Source of the DNA: an uncultured Lacinutrix sp.
Lineage (GTDB): Bacteria; Bacteroidota; Bacteroidia; Flavobacteriales; Flavobacteriaceae
Direction: 5' to 3'
Assembly: GCF_947500325.1 (NCBI RefSeq)
Contig: NZ_CANMRQ010000001.1
Coordinates: forward strand, 436,001-500,000
Length of the DNA stretch: 64,000 nt
Positions 29,401 through 40,290 of the stretch are shown piece after piece. How positions within the stretch are numbered: the stretch's first letter is position 1; the number at the start of each line of letters is the position of its first letter. Position numbers and translations under genes: made by a program. Below the pieces are notes generated by a model. It searched no databases. It saw only the letters and a list, made by a program, of their open reading frames with translations, and was not told the DNA's origin.

Positions 29401-30818
29401 ATTCTACCTGTATTATCTGGTGTGTATTCTATTTGTGAAAAAGGATAAGACTCACTGCCTTCAACAGCATTAGGGATAAATGGTGTAAATGTTGATTCTG
29501 AGTTATTTTGAGGAGAGTAATAATATCCTGAACCGCTTGAAGGGTTTAGTCCATTAACATCTGTTTCACAAGATTGTTCTGCGGCTGTTATGTTCCAATC
29601 GAAATCCTGATGTGTATAGGGTATTGGTCCTTGTATTGAACTTTCAGGACTTAAGTTAAAATTAGAATAATAACTTAATCCATTCTCACTATTAATTGCT
29701 GGTACTGGTAAAATTTCTACAGCTGGTCGTCCTTGATTATCATAAATAACTTCACCTACAATGGCATTATCATCGCTATTAATTTTAGTAACAGTTTGCC
29801 TATTTCTTAGTGTTCCATCAAAATAACTGACAACTTCTTTCTTTTTGCCTTCTTCGGCATAACTGGCTTGAAATTGCCAGTTTTTATTTGGTTCTGGATT
29901 TGTTATTTGTATTTTACTACTCCAAGTATCAACTGTTCCATTTGGAGTAGCAGTATATGACCATGAGCCATATTTTTTTACTGAAATATCTTCTAGAAAC
30001 ACACCTACTGCACGTACTCTATAAGCTATATATCCATTAGAATATATATTTGGTAAAGCATAAGAGGTGTTTTTGGTATTTATTCTTGTGCTATTATGCT
30101 TAAACATGAGTTCTGATAATTGAATATCATTTGCAGCTCTTTCATTATCGTTATCACCATAGTTGTCTACCCAAGTCCACTCTAAGTCATAGCTTATAGC
30201 GCCATTTATAGGTTGCCAGTCTATGTTAATTGTATTTGTAACAGCATTGGTTAAAGGATTTGGGTTACCTTGTTGTAATTCATAATAGCGCTCCACCCTA
30301 AGTCCTGTTTCCATTTTTATACTTTCTGGCGTAATAGTGGACAAAGTTTCATTTTCTACATCTTCGTAAGTTACGCTAAGTATTACAAAGCTTAAATCTG
30401 TTACATTTTCAATCTCATAGACATACATATCCTTAAATGTACCTGCATTGGAGAACGGATTATACTCTATAGTCAATGTTTTATTAAAAGCAGGCCTTGA
30501 TGGTGTTAAAGGTGTTATTTTAACCTCCATACTATATTTGTAATGTTCATTTAATGGCACATTGTCATCTGCCCATATTTTAATATAAGAGGATGCTTTT
30601 GTTGTTGTAAATAGAGTGCTAATAGTCTCATCTGAGATAGTATAGCTAGCAGATTGCTGCGGTTGAGGCTGAGGACTAACCGCTTCTATTTCATCACTGT
30701 TATAAAAACGTTGGTCTATAATAGTTTCTTGTGCTTTTGATAGCTGAATACAACAAATAGCGACTAATAGTAGTATTTTACTATTGAGATGTGTTAATGA
30801 TTTAAAGAATGTATGCAT
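20427..30818 (-). CDS. Giant secreted RHS-repeat protein with metzincin-like tip
   Basis: 3463 residues. Signal peptide ends near QLSKAQ (about 30). A long beta-rich N-terminal part has fibronectin-like segments. About 1450-1530 holds thrombospondin type 3 calcium-binding repeats ([27 protein letters not shown]). YD/RHS repeats run from about 1980 to 3100, and the RHS core follows at about 3118-3193 ([30 protein letters not shown]). The variable tip is about 3194-3463, with [11 protein letters not shown] (His3353, Glu3354, His3357, His3363) and a Met pair at 3414/3416 as a possible Met-turn: an apparent metzincin. It ends a five-gene operon. The YD shell should encapsulate the tip, as in polymorphic toxins. 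The 111-nt core segment is repeated inverted downstream. Confidence 0.92.
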   Translation of the reverse strand: MHTFFKSLTHLNSKILLLVAICCIQLSKAQETIIDQRFYNSDEIEAVSPQPQPQQSASYTISDETISTLFTTTKASSYIKIWADDNVPLNEHYKYSMEVKITPLTPSRPAFNKTLTIEYNPFSNAGTFKDMYVYEIENVTDLSFVILSVTYEDVENETLSTITPESIKMETGLRVERYYELQQGNPNPLTNAVTNTINIDWQPINGAISYDLEWTWVDNYGDNDNERAANDIQLSELMFKHNSTRINTKNTSYALPNIYSNGYIAYRVRAVGVFLEDISVKKYGSWSYTATPNGTVDTWSSKIQITNPEPNKNWQFQASYAEEGKKKEVVSYFDGTLRNRQTVTKINSDDNAIVGEVIYDNQGRPAVEILPVPAINSENGLSYYSNFNLSPESSIQGPIPYTHQDFDWNITAAEQSCETDVNGLNPSSGSGYYYSPQNNSESTFTPFIPNAVEGSESYPFSQIEYTPDNTGRIARKSGVGYTHQLGSGHEMKYYYTTPEQKELDRLFGYSVGYSEHYKKNAVIDPNGQISISYIDPQGRTIATALSGENPSQLIGLEDEDNDELHKVVTVELFNSNSAENQNYATGNYGILQDGTLYEVQKFNALNGSQYETTYNLTYKKGFTTGCLPDNSGYPFVFDFETDITNECFGHLILADENGNGGIAYKTTIGDFDPSQILNGTPFVLQQDINNTENYTSSTALANGNSSLQPFNIGNFGIKKDLKINQQALDYFANDYISKITNADTGCIPFPEVNIEDQCFTSCGECLYNIVGWNNWDDEATNPDLPTFQDYFNLTVGTDGVNYSGFPNPWAPGSIDIDLQALITSTLEQQWNELYATCTAPCSNDGIFIDPDPNGEYESSSCSVGLNFMLGDMQPNGQYGGAEYYTNADGEQVLVPVNIQTETNIFSEDNQLAYPAFPNSNPGDFNWKTPKHYKLTGVAPSGNGGLIEGLSPNHYFTTAGDVALTQIIYDEETQTYSPEIDNNVTVITITQGNNETLWVEPQHLKNADDFINLWRVHWAESLVQYHPEYVYYNYSKALCQLTNGNTINTDGFDDYLRSLDFEGAETANLIPSNSNDLLDLFNQDPYFGQGVSLDDPALIALKNDVMLEALEHNNPGYGYDKTEKTMLQFAFETAYCNSIDVCQIPSNFIGMLNSPSTPTNTNTSLSQQTKNDIWSYYISYYLSLKQKLQYVLLNYYTIEQNAYNGCIETATTPNSILDVIRDYSVVHSVSVSGVNDGLCSSTSASNYNIKSKRYIPVDALYNSNDSNQDIADNIEDQVDIEIYTQTGQCPLVTDLEIFLNGLATTQLSSGQSYLDPTNSSTQFNGHFLSPDLFTDVGGAIPNNGPLQITASFSNNALSIHFTNPNLSNIITDFAPVTPGHTWDSLWAVDAIAHMSDVYYVPNSYNDITQQFTFKVKATLSDGVTEVILQGKTIARIECGLGTNDYTGPGEVLLDDTDGDGIPDLCDDCPNNPDPNCECGNIDSDNDGIFDLCDPCPNNPDTNCTCDGPIDTDGDGTPDNCDDCPYDSEDNCENSFCQSFIETDGITETDIENGFIDLYNSVYNNSLHILSDNGPQSIVIPESLREFFKFSNNTNLNDESIDNAEFVKIKTRYIIPTTGEHITCSNKFFFAIKFETTSGSNRYFLMSNNVSSSTNGLFSFFDYNEVTSYDLPSSTYYGNPSNFLSFSLRSNINNVETALAFFNDGSVANEGNEFYYDLSFNISNCTFSVILVNRYAISCRWYNPSNNLRNEIVYEDIISDSDKKIDLPNYINQDNCEQPCTPQTIAPVSCNEKHTFFINTVLPKLEDYTTIPEGDNPGDPMTEEYFCNQNFSYIVDGYNSYVEAFATNGTLSVEHAQFISIAEFGATQLHYGYDNYASAITDYKNYVDNGGDVNWGAYIATIYMVANPGICPPAPLFPTSNIFIEDPQTNCQEFAFNVSNTYAGDAYYTYLNTLKEQFKQDYIAEAMSNIEEQATMTYKDKQYQYTLYYYDQAGNLVKTVSPEGIDRFEDDEFTTDFQTALDEARVTPDNNNPNHQNTLPEHTLDTKYKYNSLNQLVWQKTPDGGVTRFAYDDLGRIIASQNDKQAALYTDLTYKEDVAGTVTISQDGKNIEKTGPGTWSTSGIDETHILYGNGYVERTITSDFQAHKAVALGLSYVDRTKGLGNYGGSRLPSYFMYTYTNSTNTSLRVARVGNSGSLITPPSQYYLQVGDKLKVERLNGDINYYINNTLYLTYEESHPGLPMDIRANLVFNGGKIHDLNFVGYDGEDQAKDRFSYTNYDGLGRIIEAGEVHTPYETYTISNEGRLYNTGLSNPINVFNANHLRTEVTKTFYDKAINLPTVAVSNYSNSAQLFTAFNPHTLRNRVSAILYYDSFSTLTLKPVFNNGIFYNYDIHGNVNELVNFYSDINIPNSFNKHLKRVAYDYDLISGNVNKVTYQKGQLDQFIHRYKYDADNRITSVETSKDNVIWEQDASYKYYEHGPLARTEIGDKKVQGMDYMYTLQGWLKSVNGEHIGDANNDIGKDGLALANALVAKDAFGYSLSYFNGDYNSIGNTSSSFSLSSNSTFDNSPNLYNGNIKKMVTSIRQQEDVMLATQLNSYKYDQLNRIKSMTSKAFESSSTTAYRDSYASSYSYDRNGNLTELSRTVKGNAVIPMDQFTYKYKSKTNQLQLVKDAIAATNFDVDIDDQEDLLGITYSEDDPNSHNYVYDEIGQLIQDKTERIHIKWRVDGKVDRIQKYPEGFPNKIAETIVFDYDGLGNRIAKTVISKTGVVSTRYARDAQGNVLSVFETNATSQEFDNHDYTSYKIKEHHIYGSSRLGIENYVSNKDSKSTSLTSDNDTTVALELGANNTIDFTIDNVSALDHEPITSSIINTKIKLLEPLQENDSIRVAKLGFVNTATSNNTSRENYTEIFLKKSEGKYKPVFYGHSVMANAFHYILKAELDHTIGITETEMQQDGIAIDFTQLKNTTFDITIAINNESYNLNNGVTMSINSIPAPATINTTIQSIIGGEYANKFQIKDIAYSTTINGNTYADAFNFETEAETLVSEKGATANLSQNELAWATSIFTDDLVKRSYTKRVGDKNYELSNHLGNVLSVVSDVKIPTFTGSTLAYFNTDVKAYNDYYPFGMLLPGRHGNSSDYRYGFQGQELDNEIKGEGNSINYKFRMHDPRVGRFFAVDPMEAIYNWYSPYAFSGNRVVDAFEMEGLQPFIKTKGRTLVAGVKFKVTNKTKINSEIIDKILHGLKIKFKTELSKEINTPNHNQLEGAVVIDNDASYEILFLPKKEFNEMLIAENKATKQQIENGIFVAIANNIKGDKIYISDETLGQFTVDWLDPNDLLPYEEEDIDNAANVIFHELAHLLGLLHTYDDYSLDANGKLVKQIPSIKKLWRLSEKEMENNTFNEPNSATRILAKNIMNMGQEGEYLLLKLQMEDDIETGKTTLELRNDQIEVIYKTIKEYVAQDKN
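21348..21458 (-). repeat. 111-nt inverted repeat, copy 2 (inside the main Rhs core)
   Basis: Perfect inverted match to 19091-19201, at codons for residues about 3121-3157. Inversion of 19202-21347 between the copies would replace the main tip with the orphan tip, in frame. Confidence 0.93.
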
Positions 30819-30823
30819 AACGA

Positions 30824-31558
30824 TTATTTGTTTGTATTTCTATTGATTAATCTATAACTATTGTATTTTTTAATAGGCTGTAGTTGAGAACTATTAGTAT
30901 CTACATAACTATCTATGTTTAGTTCATTTCCAATAACAGGATGATCCTCTACTTTTTTTATTTTGATTTCTAGGAACTTTCTTGAATTATTATATTCTCC
31001 CTTTTCATCCTTAATTCTACCCGGAGTTACTAACTCAATAGTTTGTTTTTGTAGACTATATGTTTGTTTATTGAAGGTTAGAGTAATACTACCATACGGC
31101 AATTGTGTTAATTTTGGAACAGTTAATACACAGGTAATACTATTGTCTTCAATAGACATTTTTTTTGTAGCAAAATATTTGAGGTAATTTTCTATCGCTA
31201 TTGGATTTTGGATTAGAGTATTATCATTAATAGTAGTATATTCCATAGCTTTTTGCTTATGATTTATCTTAATGAAAGTACTACCAGTAGTTAACATTTC
31301 GGTAGTATTAATTTTAACATAAGTATCCTTATCTTTTTTTATTAATACGCCTAGATATTTATCTATAGTTATTGGTTCTTTTTTATTCCTGTATAGTGTG
31401 TATTCTAGAGCTACTTTATAATCTGAATTATCGACAAATTGCGCTTGAGATTTATTAAAAACATCAATAATGTCTTGGTCTGTGTATTGAGCAACAGCTT
31501 GTTTAGTACAGATAAAGCATACAAGCATGAGAACGATATTTTTTAGCTTATTTTCCAA
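30824..31558 (-). CDS. Periplasmic protein of unknown function, 244 aa (LolA-like fold possible)
   Basis: The open frame extends to 31627, but that would overlap the end of the 554-aa gene. A TTG at 31558, 13 nt after that gene's stop, gives a proper signal peptide ([19 protein letters not shown]), so I take it as start. The mature part is beta-rich with a pattern typical of lipid-carrier LolA-like folds (tested substrate unknown). A 5-nt gap to the giant Rhs gene shows tight co-transcription, so it probably assists export, surface placement or folding of the Rhs partner. Confidence 0.6.
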   Translation of the reverse strand: MENKLKNIVLMLVCFICTKQAVAQYTDQDIIDVFNKSQAQFVDNSDYKVALEYTLYRNKKEPITIDKYLGVLIKKDKDTYVKINTTEMLTTGSTFIKINHKQKAMEYTTINDNTLIQNPIAIENYLKYFATKKMSIEDNSITCVLTVPKLTQLPYGSITLTFNKQTYSLQKQTIELVTPGRIKDEKGEYNNSRKFLEIKIKKVEDHPVIGNELNIDSYVDTNSSQLQPIKKYNSYRLINRNTNK

Positions 31559-31571
31559 GGTGTTTCGATTT

Positions 31572-33236
31572 TTAGTTGTTAATAGTAGAATTTCCAGATC
31601 TTGTTTCTTGAATGGTATAGACACCATTTGCAGTTTCTTTTTTTACTCTAACCAGACCGCCTTCTGCGTCGTATTCATAAAAAGTAGCATAGTTGTTTTC
31701 ATCTAATTCTGCCATTAATCGTTGTGTTTCTTGATCATAGGCAAAGGATTTCATGTTTCCATTAAATGGATGTATTCTTATATCATCGAAATAAGCATTA
31801 ATACTTGTATTTGTATTGATTAAATTAATACTGATTTTTTGTGCTGCTTCAGGAATAATAACTTCACCAATAATTCTTTGCCAACCATCTATTATCTCAC
31901 CCGATGGCGAAAAAGAATTAATTTGCTGAATAAGTGGAGCACCATTTTCATATTGAAATTGCAGAGCTATAGCACTGCTAGTATAAGTAATTTGTTGCTC
32001 TGCATGTTCTTCGAGAACCCATGCACTAACGACATATTTTTTTCCCGGAATGGGAGAGAAGGAGCTACAATTTTCACACTCTTCACAATCACAATCAATA
32101 ATGTTAACAGTTCTATTAAATGCTATTTCGCAATTGCCAGGATTATTTGGTGCACCTTCAATTTCTAGGCGTATAGTATGTTCTCCTAATTGATTAAAAT
32201 AGTAATCAAAGGTATCTACAATGTATGGACCAGACTCGTTACCAGAAGGATCGATAACAAACCAAGATGGTGTGCCAAAAGACTCTTGTTGAGAAGAAAA
32301 ACTAACATTATTGTTGATACAGAAACCGTTTTGACCAGTATTTGCCACTATTGCATTATCAAGATTTCCACATGATCCTTCAAAAAAAGCATATGCATAG
32401 TGACCACCTAGAGAGCAATCCCCTACTTCTACCGTAATAGTTACATCTCCAGAAAAACCATGACTTGGATCTAATAAATCTATACTATTTGTAGAAGTAG
32501 GCCTATAGTAAATGTTAGAGTTGTTTGTACTATGAGAGAGTATAAATCCAGGAATTCCACTTCCAGTTCCTGTAGCTGGTAAAACAGCAAAAAAAGCAGA
32601 ACAATTATTAGTATCTTCAATAAATATTCTAATAAAAGGTTGCTGATGTAGTTCATGGTTATTTGTAGGCTCTTCCAATACTACTGCGTAGTTATAAGAA
32701 AAAAGCCTATTATTCTCGGTCAAGGTTATTGTTTTTGTTATTCTTTCTACCCAACCGCCACTATTATTTCTTCCAAGACGTATTGCGTTAGGACCAAATT
32801 GATCTAAATTTAGATCATCTACTGTTATTTGATTATCAGGGATATCGTTATCAGTATATAAACTAGATAATAATTCAGAACCTGAAGTATTTGGAGGATC
32901 ATTATAGGTTGTGAAGTTATTTACAACTCCTGTACTACTGTTTCTTTCTCCTCTTTGATAGACCCATTCATTAAAACCATCTTGAAAACCTACATTTCCA
33001 CATGCAGTATCTGGAATGTCAGGTATCTTATTTTTTGATAAATTAGACTTATATGCTTCAATTAAAGAGTTTCTGTGAAGTATTAATTCTGCATCTATAT
33101 TTAAAGAACTAACACCGTCTGCTAAAAACAGTTTTCTTAAAGCCTGTTCATTATAACCAATTTCCCGATCTGTTTGTCCGCTAACACTTAGAAAAACGAA
33201 TACCAATAGAATAGTATATAAATATTTTAATGTCAT
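31572..33236 (-). CDS. Secreted beta-domain protein of the Rhs operon, with one YD motif
   Basis: 554 residues. Signal peptide cleaves near SVSGQ (about 21). A central jelly-roll or CBM-like region is rich in Cys (CDCEECENC at about 380-388), followed by a second ligand-binding-like beta domain (KYVVSAWVLEE to INAYFDDIRIHPF). Right at the end is a YD-repeat-like unit (SFAYDQETQRLMAELDE and FYEYDAEGGLVR). This is the usual companion of giant flavobacterial Rhs proteins. It may extend the shell or bind the cell surface. Third gene of five in the operon. Confidence 0.72.
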   Translation of the reverse strand: MTLKYLYTILLVFVFLSVSGQTDREIGYNEQALRKLFLADGVSSLNIDAELILHRNSLIEAYKSNLSKNKIPDIPDTACGNVGFQDGFNEWVYQRGERNSSTGVVNNFTTYNDPPNTSGSELLSSLYTDNDIPDNQITVDDLNLDQFGPNAIRLGRNNSGGWVERITKTITLTENNRLFSYNYAVVLEEPTNNHELHQQPFIRIFIEDTNNCSAFFAVLPATGTGSGIPGFILSHSTNNSNIYYRPTSTNSIDLLDPSHGFSGDVTITVEVGDCSLGGHYAYAFFEGSCGNLDNAIVANTGQNGFCINNNVSFSSQQESFGTPSWFVIDPSGNESGPYIVDTFDYYFNQLGEHTIRLEIEGAPNNPGNCEIAFNRTVNIIDCDCEECENCSSFSPIPGKKYVVSAWVLEEHAEQQITYTSSAIALQFQYENGAPLIQQINSFSPSGEIIDGWQRIIGEVIIPEAAQKISINLINTNTSINAYFDDIRIHPFNGNMKSFAYDQETQRLMAELDENNYATFYEYDAEGGLVRVKKETANGVYTIQETRSGNSTINN

Positions 33237-33247
33237 AAGTTTATGTT

Positions 33248-36200
33248 TTAGTTTTCGTTAGAAGTTTCTTGACTACAATCTTGAACAGATTTATTTAATT
33301 TTATAGTAGAGTTTGGAGCAACTCTAATACTATTTCTACCAGAGTGTGCTTTTTGATCTGTAATATCTGCGCCTTGGTCATGGTAACCAAAGTGAGTGTC
33401 TTGTTGTGTATTATTATAGTCTTCAAAGCCATCAAACCCCATTTCTTTATATTGACTATTAGATGATACTGCTATAGGTAATGTATACTCATAACCATAT
33501 TGAGCTGAAGAAAACCTATTAAGTGCATCTTTGTTTTCTAACTCGGCACCATAAGGGCTAAATTGAGTAACCTCACTGGCAAATGTCCATTTGTTATTGT
33601 CGTTTTGAGAAACCCATTTTTTGGATAGCGCATCGTATACATAATATGGAATAAAGTTGTTAAAGAATCCTTGGTTTTTAATTGCTGTTTGATCTGTTGT
33701 ATAGCGTCCTGTTAAAAAAGCATAAGATTTTTTTGCTCTATAATCGCCTTTAATATTATAGATGTATGGGTTTAAGCAAAGTTTATCTATATCGTAAATA
33801 GCTTCTCCAGTAATAGGATCTTTAGAGAACATTGGTTTAATAATATTTGCCTCACATTGAGAATTCCAAAAATCTGAATATTCTACAGCAGAAGCATTTA
33901 CTATTTTAGGATCATTACTCGTGTTTTGTGTTTCATTATCTAGTAAAAAATCAGCTTCATTTAATACACCATCAGTAATTGGATTATGCATTAAAGTAAT
34001 AGAAGCCATTGATGCTATTTGCATATTTCTATAACCAGATCTTGTAATTTTAAAATTGTATTCGTCTAGACCGCCAGTTTCGTCTCCTATTATTTTTCCT
34101 TCAGCATCCATAAGCTTAATTCTGTTTGTAGATAAGTCTCTTTCTACTACCCACAGTTTTAGGAAGTCGTTACTACTAGGGTATTGTATACTGCTATCGA
34201 AGGCAATAAGTTCATCTCCTTCCATAAATATATCTTCAATGTTAGAATTATCACTATTATAGGTGTAAGTATCTGCATTCTCTTTATTTAGTAAGCCTTG
34301 CATACTTATATTATTTGAAGCTAGACCCATTGCGTCATTTGCCCAATAGGCAGGGAAGTTTACATTGTAGTAGTAATCATTATATTCATTAGAAGTTTTT
34401 GTAACTATAACATTACCAGTATCGGCATTCCATGCAATATTCTTAGTAGAGACAGTTGCTCCTAAATCGTATGCAATTTTTTCTGTTTGAATTCCAGTTC
34501 TATGAATAACTTTAGTAGTTGCTACCGTATGTAACGTATTAGTGTGTTGTGAAGATAAAGGCACAATCATTGGGAATATAATTGGGAATATAGCAAATGG
34601 AATAACCGCAATATTTCCTTGAAAACCACTAGTATTAGTATAAGTATAACTTTCATTAAAATCATTAATAACCTCGTAATGCATACCAACTTCAGGAGAA
34701 TTACTGGAAATAGGTATTATAGATCCATCTTCATTTATAAGCGGGATTCTATTATCTAATTGCCCAGTAGTTTCATTAATGTTGTATTTGTATTCAACAC
34801 TCGATATTAGATTTCCAGGTTCGTTATATACAGATTGTTTTTCTTGTTTTCCATTCATGTCGTTAGTTTGTACTACAAACCCTTGAGATAAGGTAAGCTC
34901 TGTAGTAACATCAATATCAAGACCTAATAATGTATCTATATCATTGTCATTAGAATAGTAGTTATCTGGGCCATCTAAATCTGTATAATCGACTATTGTA
35001 GGGAAATCTTTTGAAGTGTAAAAGTCATTAATAACTGTACCAGTAGCATGTTTTTTTACAACTCTATCACCATCTTCTCTTGCTAAATTTTTTACTGTAA
35101 CTTTTGAATAAGTCACCGTTGGAGATGGGAAAAAGGATTCACCAAAGGGCTTTTCGACATAATTAAATTCTTTAGGTGAAACTAGCTTTTCATTTCCTGC
35201 TACAATACCATTCTCATCGGGTATTTGATTATAAAAAGGTTCTACAAATGGATTTTCTTTACTACTATTAGGCTCATAAGTTGCAACTCCTGAAGATGTT
35301 CCATCATCTAAGGTATATTTATATTCTTGGCCGTAAGATTGTTTGTAAATACTATTAGATGTATTTAACATTTCATCCCAAGCATCATGCATTTCTATTT
35401 TAGAAACCCTTAATCCGCCACCAAGTTTGGTCCCAGTGGGCTCTAATAAACGTATCCATGATTTATTTGGGACATATGTTTTTGCTATTAATTTTTCGTT
35501 ACGGAGTTTTCCATTTGCTCCTGTAATAAGTTCTGTGATTGCTCCAAAATCATTACTTAATTGTGTTACTATGTCTTTAACAGAACCACTAGTGTATGGC
35601 GGAAGACCATAGACTTCCTTCGGTAAATGTTTTCTGCCAAAGTACCATCCTGCTTTAGAAATAGGGTTTACATTTCTATTTGAATTAATACCTCCATCCA
35701 GGTCTAAAAACGCCATTGGAATGGCACCGTACACTTTACCATTTTCTGCAAAGGTTAAATTTGTAGATGCATCATATAAAAGGTCTTGATTTATTTTAAA
35801 ATAACCTGTTACATAATCGAAATTATTTGAATTAGAAGGCGATGCATTTTTAGTCATATTTAATAGAAACCTAAAATAAATTGCTTTGTCTACTTGATCT
35901 CCTATATACCTTGAGATAAAATCACTGTTAGTTATAGCATCAGATTCTGGTATTTCTACTAATAAATATCTAGCATCTTCGTTGTAATTATTATTCTTGT
36001 AAAGCCTATTATTATAAACATCATTAAAACTTGGAATATCATCTTCTTTAGTTACACCAACAACTTTAAACATACGCATAGCTTTGCGATCTTGAACGTA
36101 TTGGTAATCGTCGGTTTCGTATGATATATCAATTTTACCTCCAGATGGTAATTCTATAGAGGATAGAGACCAAGTTGCTGCATTTTTATTTTGATCGCTT

Positions 36201-38869
36201 CTACTTTCTTGCTGTACAAATGGATATTCCTGTGGAGACATTTCTGGGTCAGAAACATTATAAGATGTTGCTTTATTTTCTTTATAATTCCCCCATATGT
36301 CGTTAGCCTTTAAAGAGTATTCTGGATTTTCATTGTCATAATTAAATTTATATGGAGAATATTTCCCCATAAAGGAATCTCTATAAGTAAAATAAAGTTT
36401 GGTTAATGTTAGTTTACCTCCATTTATTAGTTCGTCATTACTTATAGCACTACTATTGGGTGTTTCAGGAGTTAAAATATAATCATAGTCAAAATGTGCT
36501 ACTTTTATTGCTTTTGCTTGTAACTCATTAAAATCTAATGGTTGATTGTTATTTATTAATGTTTGAAATGGTTTAAACTCGGGTTTACTAAATAGGTATA
36601 TTTTATCGATGGCCTGAAGTGTAGAACCGTTTGCACCTTTACCATCTAAACGTTCTTTAAGTTTAAAATAGGCTATATGTGTTTTGGTTTCTATAGTTTG
36701 TATATACTTAACTTCTTTTTTTCCACTAATAACAGACCCTTTTTGGTCTCTTGTATCTGTATTTAATCCGGCATTATAAGAGGCTTGATTATTTGAGAAA
36801 GGCGTTCTCCAATTAAAAGCATGATCATGAGTAAAGTAATTAAACTTAGTATATGCTCCCAAATCGTCATCTGATAGGCCATCGCCTGTCAAATCTTCAT
36901 AATCTGAAGATAATACGCTGCTTAATAGGTATGTGTGGGCATATTCAGGTGTTTCTATACCATTAAAATAATGATCTACTCCACTTGAATTACCATTAGA
37001 GTTTTCATTGCCATTAATTGTAACTAATCCATTTTTTACATCATTTGGGTTATTTGCAACTGCAAAAGTATTTTCGTGCTTTTCAATATTATACGCAGTC
37101 TCTCCATAGACATAAGTTGCGCCATCTGCATTTAAAGTTTTGTAACCAGCAATATGATGTAATTTACTATTGGAGTTACGAGTAATTAAAGGATCTACAG
37201 CAGCTTCTTTTGCCGAAATAGGGATTATAGCAGTATTTCTTAATTCACGCTGACTTCGTTTTATTTGTTGATTAAATGGAACAGGCTCATAATCGGCTGG
37301 ATCACCACTATTTTGTTCTCCTTTTACGAGATATCTATTTTGTGCTGTTTTACCAGGCATGTTATTACCAGCGCTTATTCCTATTCTAACTGGATTATTA
37401 CCTCCTAATTGATTAGTAAATATGTTTGCATCTCTATCTACAGTAAATTCACCTATGGTTTTATAATAAATTGATTCAAAATCAATGTTATTAGCTGTGT
37501 TATTTTCAGCAAAATAACCGGTAACTGGAGCTTGCCATTTACCTGTTCTAGAATCTATAGTTACATTCTTATAATCTAAACCAACGTGCCATCCTGCACC
37601 ACCTTCATATTCCCCTCCAAAACTATCGCTACTACTTTCGTCTTGAACTAATTGATTGTATACATGTCCTACTTGACCTCTAAATGGCCTAAACATACCG
37701 CTAGTACCTTGACCATTAATTTGGTAAATATCGTATGTGTAATTTGTAGCAGGAAGTAGTAGTGAGTTTTTAGTTATAATTTCTTCTTTTTCTCTATTAA
37801 AATCTAATACAGCATTAGTATTGGCATGATGTGTATTGTTGTAACCAAAAGCATTAGCAGTACGCTCTTTATTTTTTAATTTTTGAGAACTGGCAGAACC
37901 CGTAACACCTACTTCTGCATCAATACCCCAAGCATCAAGACCTAATGATGCAGCAAAGGAGATACTAGAATTGTGAAAAGCGGCTCTTTTTACTGGTGTG
38001 AATGTGTTGTTTACAAAATTTATACTGCCACTATTTTTTTTAGTTAAAGTGTTTATGTAAGATGTAAGTTCATTCGCTTTTGCAGGATCAAACATAGTAA
38101 GACCAGCATTTACATTAAAGTTGCTTAACCCTTGTCTAGAGTTATACCCTATTCCAACTCCTGCAGAAAGCCCTAAAATAAATTCGCCTTTTTTTCCTTG
38201 CAATTGATGACTAATACTTCCTCTTGGGCTTATATTTGCACCATTACTTGCAGAAGAACTTAAATCTGCTCCTACTGAAACATTTTTTGTGAGATCGAAA
38301 CTAATACCATAAGAGGGTTGAAAACTAACACCAGTATAATTATTATGCTGTATAGTAAGACCAAACTTACCACCAATACCAACATTAGAAGTATCTGCCG
38401 GAGTGCTTTCGGTTGCTTCACTTATATCACCTAAACCAATAAACTGTGGATTAAAATTAAAGGTAAATCCAACAGTTTTATTGTCTTTAAGGTTGTCTTT
38501 ATAAACTATTTCATCACCATCAAAATCATCTGGTAAGCCTCTTACTTGTCTATTGATTTGTCCTACATTTAAGTTCCAGCCTAAACCTACCCAAGAGGCT
38601 TCTTGATCTGTAGTTATTCCTGCATCATATGCTAAGTTTATTGGGTAGCCGCCAACATCCATAATAGGAATATTATAATTAAAATCTCCAGAAGATAAGT
38701 TTACCATATCTGAAGTACCAATAGGAGTAAACGAATTAAATTCTGGTTGAGAAGGACCGCTGGTAAGCGCATATAAACTTGATGGCTGTACCATGGTTAG
38801 TATCATCTGAAACGCTAGATAACAAGAAATTACCTTGGTTACTTTACTAGTTCTAATTGTATTGATCAT
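33248..38869 (-). CDS. Large secreted N-terminal partner of the Rhs system, 1873 aa
   Basis: Signal peptide at about 10-35 (hydrophobic YLAFQMILTMV). Starts with the Rhs/SpvB-associated N-terminal signature (SSGDFNYNIPIMDVGGYPINLAYDAGI, then WVGLGWNLNVGQINRQVRG, each well known in Bacteroidota Rhs partners), then a very long beta-rich body without clear catalytic residues. Lies between a lipoprotein gene (11-nt gap) and the 554-aa gene (11-nt gap). Together with the downstream genes it looks like a split version of a single Rhs protein, the N-terminal shell part here and the YD repeats in the 3463-aa protein. Confidence 0.78.
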   Translation of the reverse strand: MINTIRTSKVTKVISCYLAFQMILTMVQPSSLYALTSGPSQPEFNSFTPIGTSDMVNLSSGDFNYNIPIMDVGGYPINLAYDAGITTDQEASWVGLGWNLNVGQINRQVRGLPDDFDGDEIVYKDNLKDNKTVGFTFNFNPQFIGLGDISEATESTPADTSNVGIGGKFGLTIQHNNYTGVSFQPSYGISFDLTKNVSVGADLSSSASNGANISPRGSISHQLQGKKGEFILGLSAGVGIGYNSRQGLSNFNVNAGLTMFDPAKANELTSYINTLTKKNSGSINFVNNTFTPVKRAAFHNSSISFAASLGLDAWGIDAEVGVTGSASSQKLKNKERTANAFGYNNTHHANTNAVLDFNREKEEIITKNSLLLPATNYTYDIYQINGQGTSGMFRPFRGQVGHVYNQLVQDESSSDSFGGEYEGGAGWHVGLDYKNVTIDSRTGKWQAPVTGYFAENNTANNIDFESIYYKTIGEFTVDRDANIFTNQLGGNNPVRIGISAGNNMPGKTAQNRYLVKGEQNSGDPADYEPVPFNQQIKRSQRELRNTAIIPISAKEAAVDPLITRNSNSKLHHIAGYKTLNADGATYVYGETAYNIEKHENTFAVANNPNDVKNGLVTINGNENSNGNSSGVDHYFNGIETPEYAHTYLLSSVLSSDYEDLTGDGLSDDDLGAYTKFNYFTHDHAFNWRTPFSNNQASYNAGLNTDTRDQKGSVISGKKEVKYIQTIETKTHIAYFKLKERLDGKGANGSTLQAIDKIYLFSKPEFKPFQTLINNNQPLDFNELQAKAIKVAHFDYDYILTPETPNSSAISNDELINGGKLTLTKLYFTYRDSFMGKYSPYKFNYDNENPEYSLKANDIWGNYKENKATSYNVSDPEMSPQEYPFVQQESRSDQNKNAATWSLSSIELPSGGKIDISYETDDYQYVQDRKAMRMFKVVGVTKEDDIPSFNDVYNNRLYKNNNYNEDARYLLVEIPESDAITNSDFISRYIGDQVDKAIYFRFLLNMTKNASPSNSNNFDYVTGYFKINQDLLYDASTNLTFAENGKVYGAIPMAFLDLDGGINSNRNVNPISKAGWYFGRKHLPKEVYGLPPYTSGSVKDIVTQLSNDFGAITELITGANGKLRNEKLIAKTYVPNKSWIRLLEPTGTKLGGGLRVSKIEMHDAWDEMLNTSNSIYKQSYGQEYKYTLDDGTSSGVATYEPNSSKENPFVEPFYNQIPDENGIVAGNEKLVSPKEFNYVEKPFGESFFPSPTVTYSKVTVKNLAREDGDRVVKKHATGTVINDFYTSKDFPTIVDYTDLDGPDNYYSNDNDIDTLLGLDIDVTTELTLSQGFVVQTNDMNGKQEKQSVYNEPGNLISSVEYKYNINETTGQLDNRIPLINEDGSIIPISSNSPEVGMHYEVINDFNESYTYTNTSGFQGNIAVIPFAIFPIIFPMIVPLSSQHTNTLHTVATTKVIHRTGIQTEKIAYDLGATVSTKNIAWNADTGNVIVTKTSNEYNDYYYNVNFPAYWANDAMGLASNNISMQGLLNKENADTYTYNSDNSNIEDIFMEGDELIAFDSSIQYPSSNDFLKLWVVERDLSTNRIKLMDAEGKIIGDETGGLDEYNFKITRSGYRNMQIASMASITLMHNPITDGVLNEADFLLDNETQNTSNDPKIVNASAVEYSDFWNSQCEANIIKPMFSKDPITGEAIYDIDKLCLNPYIYNIKGDYRAKKSYAFLTGRYTTDQTAIKNQGFFNNFIPYYVYDALSKKWVSQNDNNKWTFASEVTQFSPYGAELENKDALNRFSSAQYGYEYTLPIAVSSNSQYKEMGFDGFEDYNNTQQDTHFGYHDQGADITDQKAHSGRNSIRVAPNSTIKLNKSVQDCSQETSNEN

Positions 38870-38880
38870 ATAGGATATCT

Positions 38881-39501
38881 TTAGGTCTTAAATGGAATTT
38901 CGCTAAACTTAAATTTAAAAGTGCCATTGTTAAACAATGCATCGTTGTATATTAATTGTATGTTTTCTTCTGGTGGAATATTGTTAAAATAGAGGAGTAC
39001 GCGTTTAAAAGGAGCTACCTTAAAATTTCTTTCAAATAACACGCCTACACACGGTATGGTATCATTTTTAGCAGTAATAGCGATAAAATCCTTTTGAATT
39101 GTATTTGCCATATACATTACCGACTCGTCATAATTGAGGTTGGTATAATTAGATTTTAGCAAATCGTCACTTTCAAAATGTTCAAATTCAAATTCTATAA
39201 TTCGTTCATTTTCTAAGCGTTTAGAAATAGAATCTATTTGCTTTAGATCACTTGTTCCTTCGTTTTTTAATAGGTAATACTCTGAAGGTACCTGAGTTGC
39301 TTTATAAGATAAATTATTAGTAAAATGAATAATCTGTTTTGATTTCCATCCTTGACCTTTTAATGTAAATAACTTGTTAGAAAGGCCTTCGTGTTTAGTA
39401 TGCTTGGTTTCATTTGCACAACTAGTGCTAATGAATGCAATTAAAACGAATAACATTAATTTTATAGTTCTTTGAATGACTAATGAGCTTGACTTTTTCA
39501 A
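38881..39501 (-). CDS. Lipoprotein, first gene of the Rhs operon
   Basis: 206 residues with a lipoprotein signal (LIAFISTSC, Cys at 28). The rest is a beta-rich domain of no recognised family. The 11-nt gap to the next gene makes it part of the five-gene Rhs operon. It could be an envelope anchor or export factor. It need not be an immunity protein: it is 18 kb from the tip, whereas immunity genes usually follow the tip directly. Confidence 0.65.
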   Translation of the reverse strand: MKKSSSLVIQRTIKLMLFVLIAFISTSCANETKHTKHEGLSNKLFTLKGQGWKSKQIIHFTNNLSYKATQVPSEYYLLKNEGTSDLKQIDSISKRLENERIIEFEFEHFESDDLLKSNYTNLNYDESVMYMANTIQKDFIAITAKNDTIPCVGVLFERNFKVAPFKRVLLYFNNIPPEENIQLIYNDALFNNGTFKFKFSEIPFKT

Positions 39502-39889
39502 AAATGATTAGTTGTTAATTCTACATTGATATTATTTTTAATGCATTTGTATATACATTAGAAACAAAGAAATAGTTGTAATGAGACTACTACAATAGCA
39601 ATTTCAAATTCGTTACTAAGCATTTAAAATTTGCTGAATTGTATTTCATTTATGGAAAGACCTTTTCGTTTCTCATTAATAAATGATAGGGAAGTGTATA
39701 AATGTATAGCCTAATTAGACTATAAAAAGATTACCACGTGAATTAATAGTTTAAAGAATGGCAACCCTATATATTATGAATTAAATAAAAAAAGATTGAA
39801 AATTTTATTAATTATATAATTTACTTGTATATTTGGAAACTATTTTACATATAATTCAATAAACTATCTAGTAATAATTTAAGTTTAAT
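39502..39889. other. Intergenic region between the Rhs operon and the STAS-like gene
   Basis: 388 nt, AT-rich, no coding sequence. A TATATTTG -7-like box lies at 39828-39835 before the plus-strand gene but without a clear TTG at 19 nt. A short palindrome TGTATATACA lies at about 39548-39557 near the Rhs operon start. No repeat or RNA is seen. Confidence 0.4.
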
Positions 39890-40288
39890 ATGCCCCAAAT
39901 ATTAGAAACTTTTACATTAGAAAAAGCTTACACTTTTGATTTTGGTGAAGTAAAGTTTTATAAAAACTTTTTAATCACTGAACTAAATGAAGGTATTAGT
40001 TTTGATATTGAAGGCGCAATAAAAATTTCAGAGTTAGTTTCTATTCATTTTAAAGAAGAGCCGTTTGCATATATATCTAATAGAATAAATTCTTATTCTG
40101 TTGTTCCAATTAGCTACTTAAAGATAGAAACAATTTTTCCTACTATAAAAGCTTTTGCGGCTGTTACTTATTCTGAGTTACAAAAGTCTGTTATTGAAAT
40201 TGAAAATAGTTTTCTAAATGGTATGCTAGCAGACTTTAATGATTTAGACGAGGCTATTAAATGGACACAGCAAAAGTTAGTTGAGTAA
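39890..40288 (+). CDS. STAS/SEC14-like protein of unknown function, 132 aa
   Basis: No signal peptide, so cytosolic. The alternating beta/alpha pattern (FYKNFLITELNEGISFDIEGA, ISELVSIHF, FAYISNRINSYSVVP and a C-terminal LDEAIKWTQQKL helix) looks like the SpoIIAA-like STAS fold seen in small Bacteroidota proteins. No catalytic motif is seen. It is convergent with the DCC gene, 2 nt apart. Family assignment is tentative. Confidence 0.55.
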   Translation: MPQILETFTLEKAYTFDFGEVKFYKNFLITELNEGISFDIEGAIKISELVSIHFKEEPFAYISNRINSYSVVPISYLKIETIFPTIKAFAAVTYSELQKSVIEIENSFLNGMLADFNDLDEAIKWTQQKLVE

Positions 40289-40290
40289 TC

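Noticed and set aside
39651-39713. 20-residue ORF (ATG GAA AGA ...) in the gap before the STAS-like gene
   Set aside because: Too short, without promoter, terminator or peptide-like pattern.
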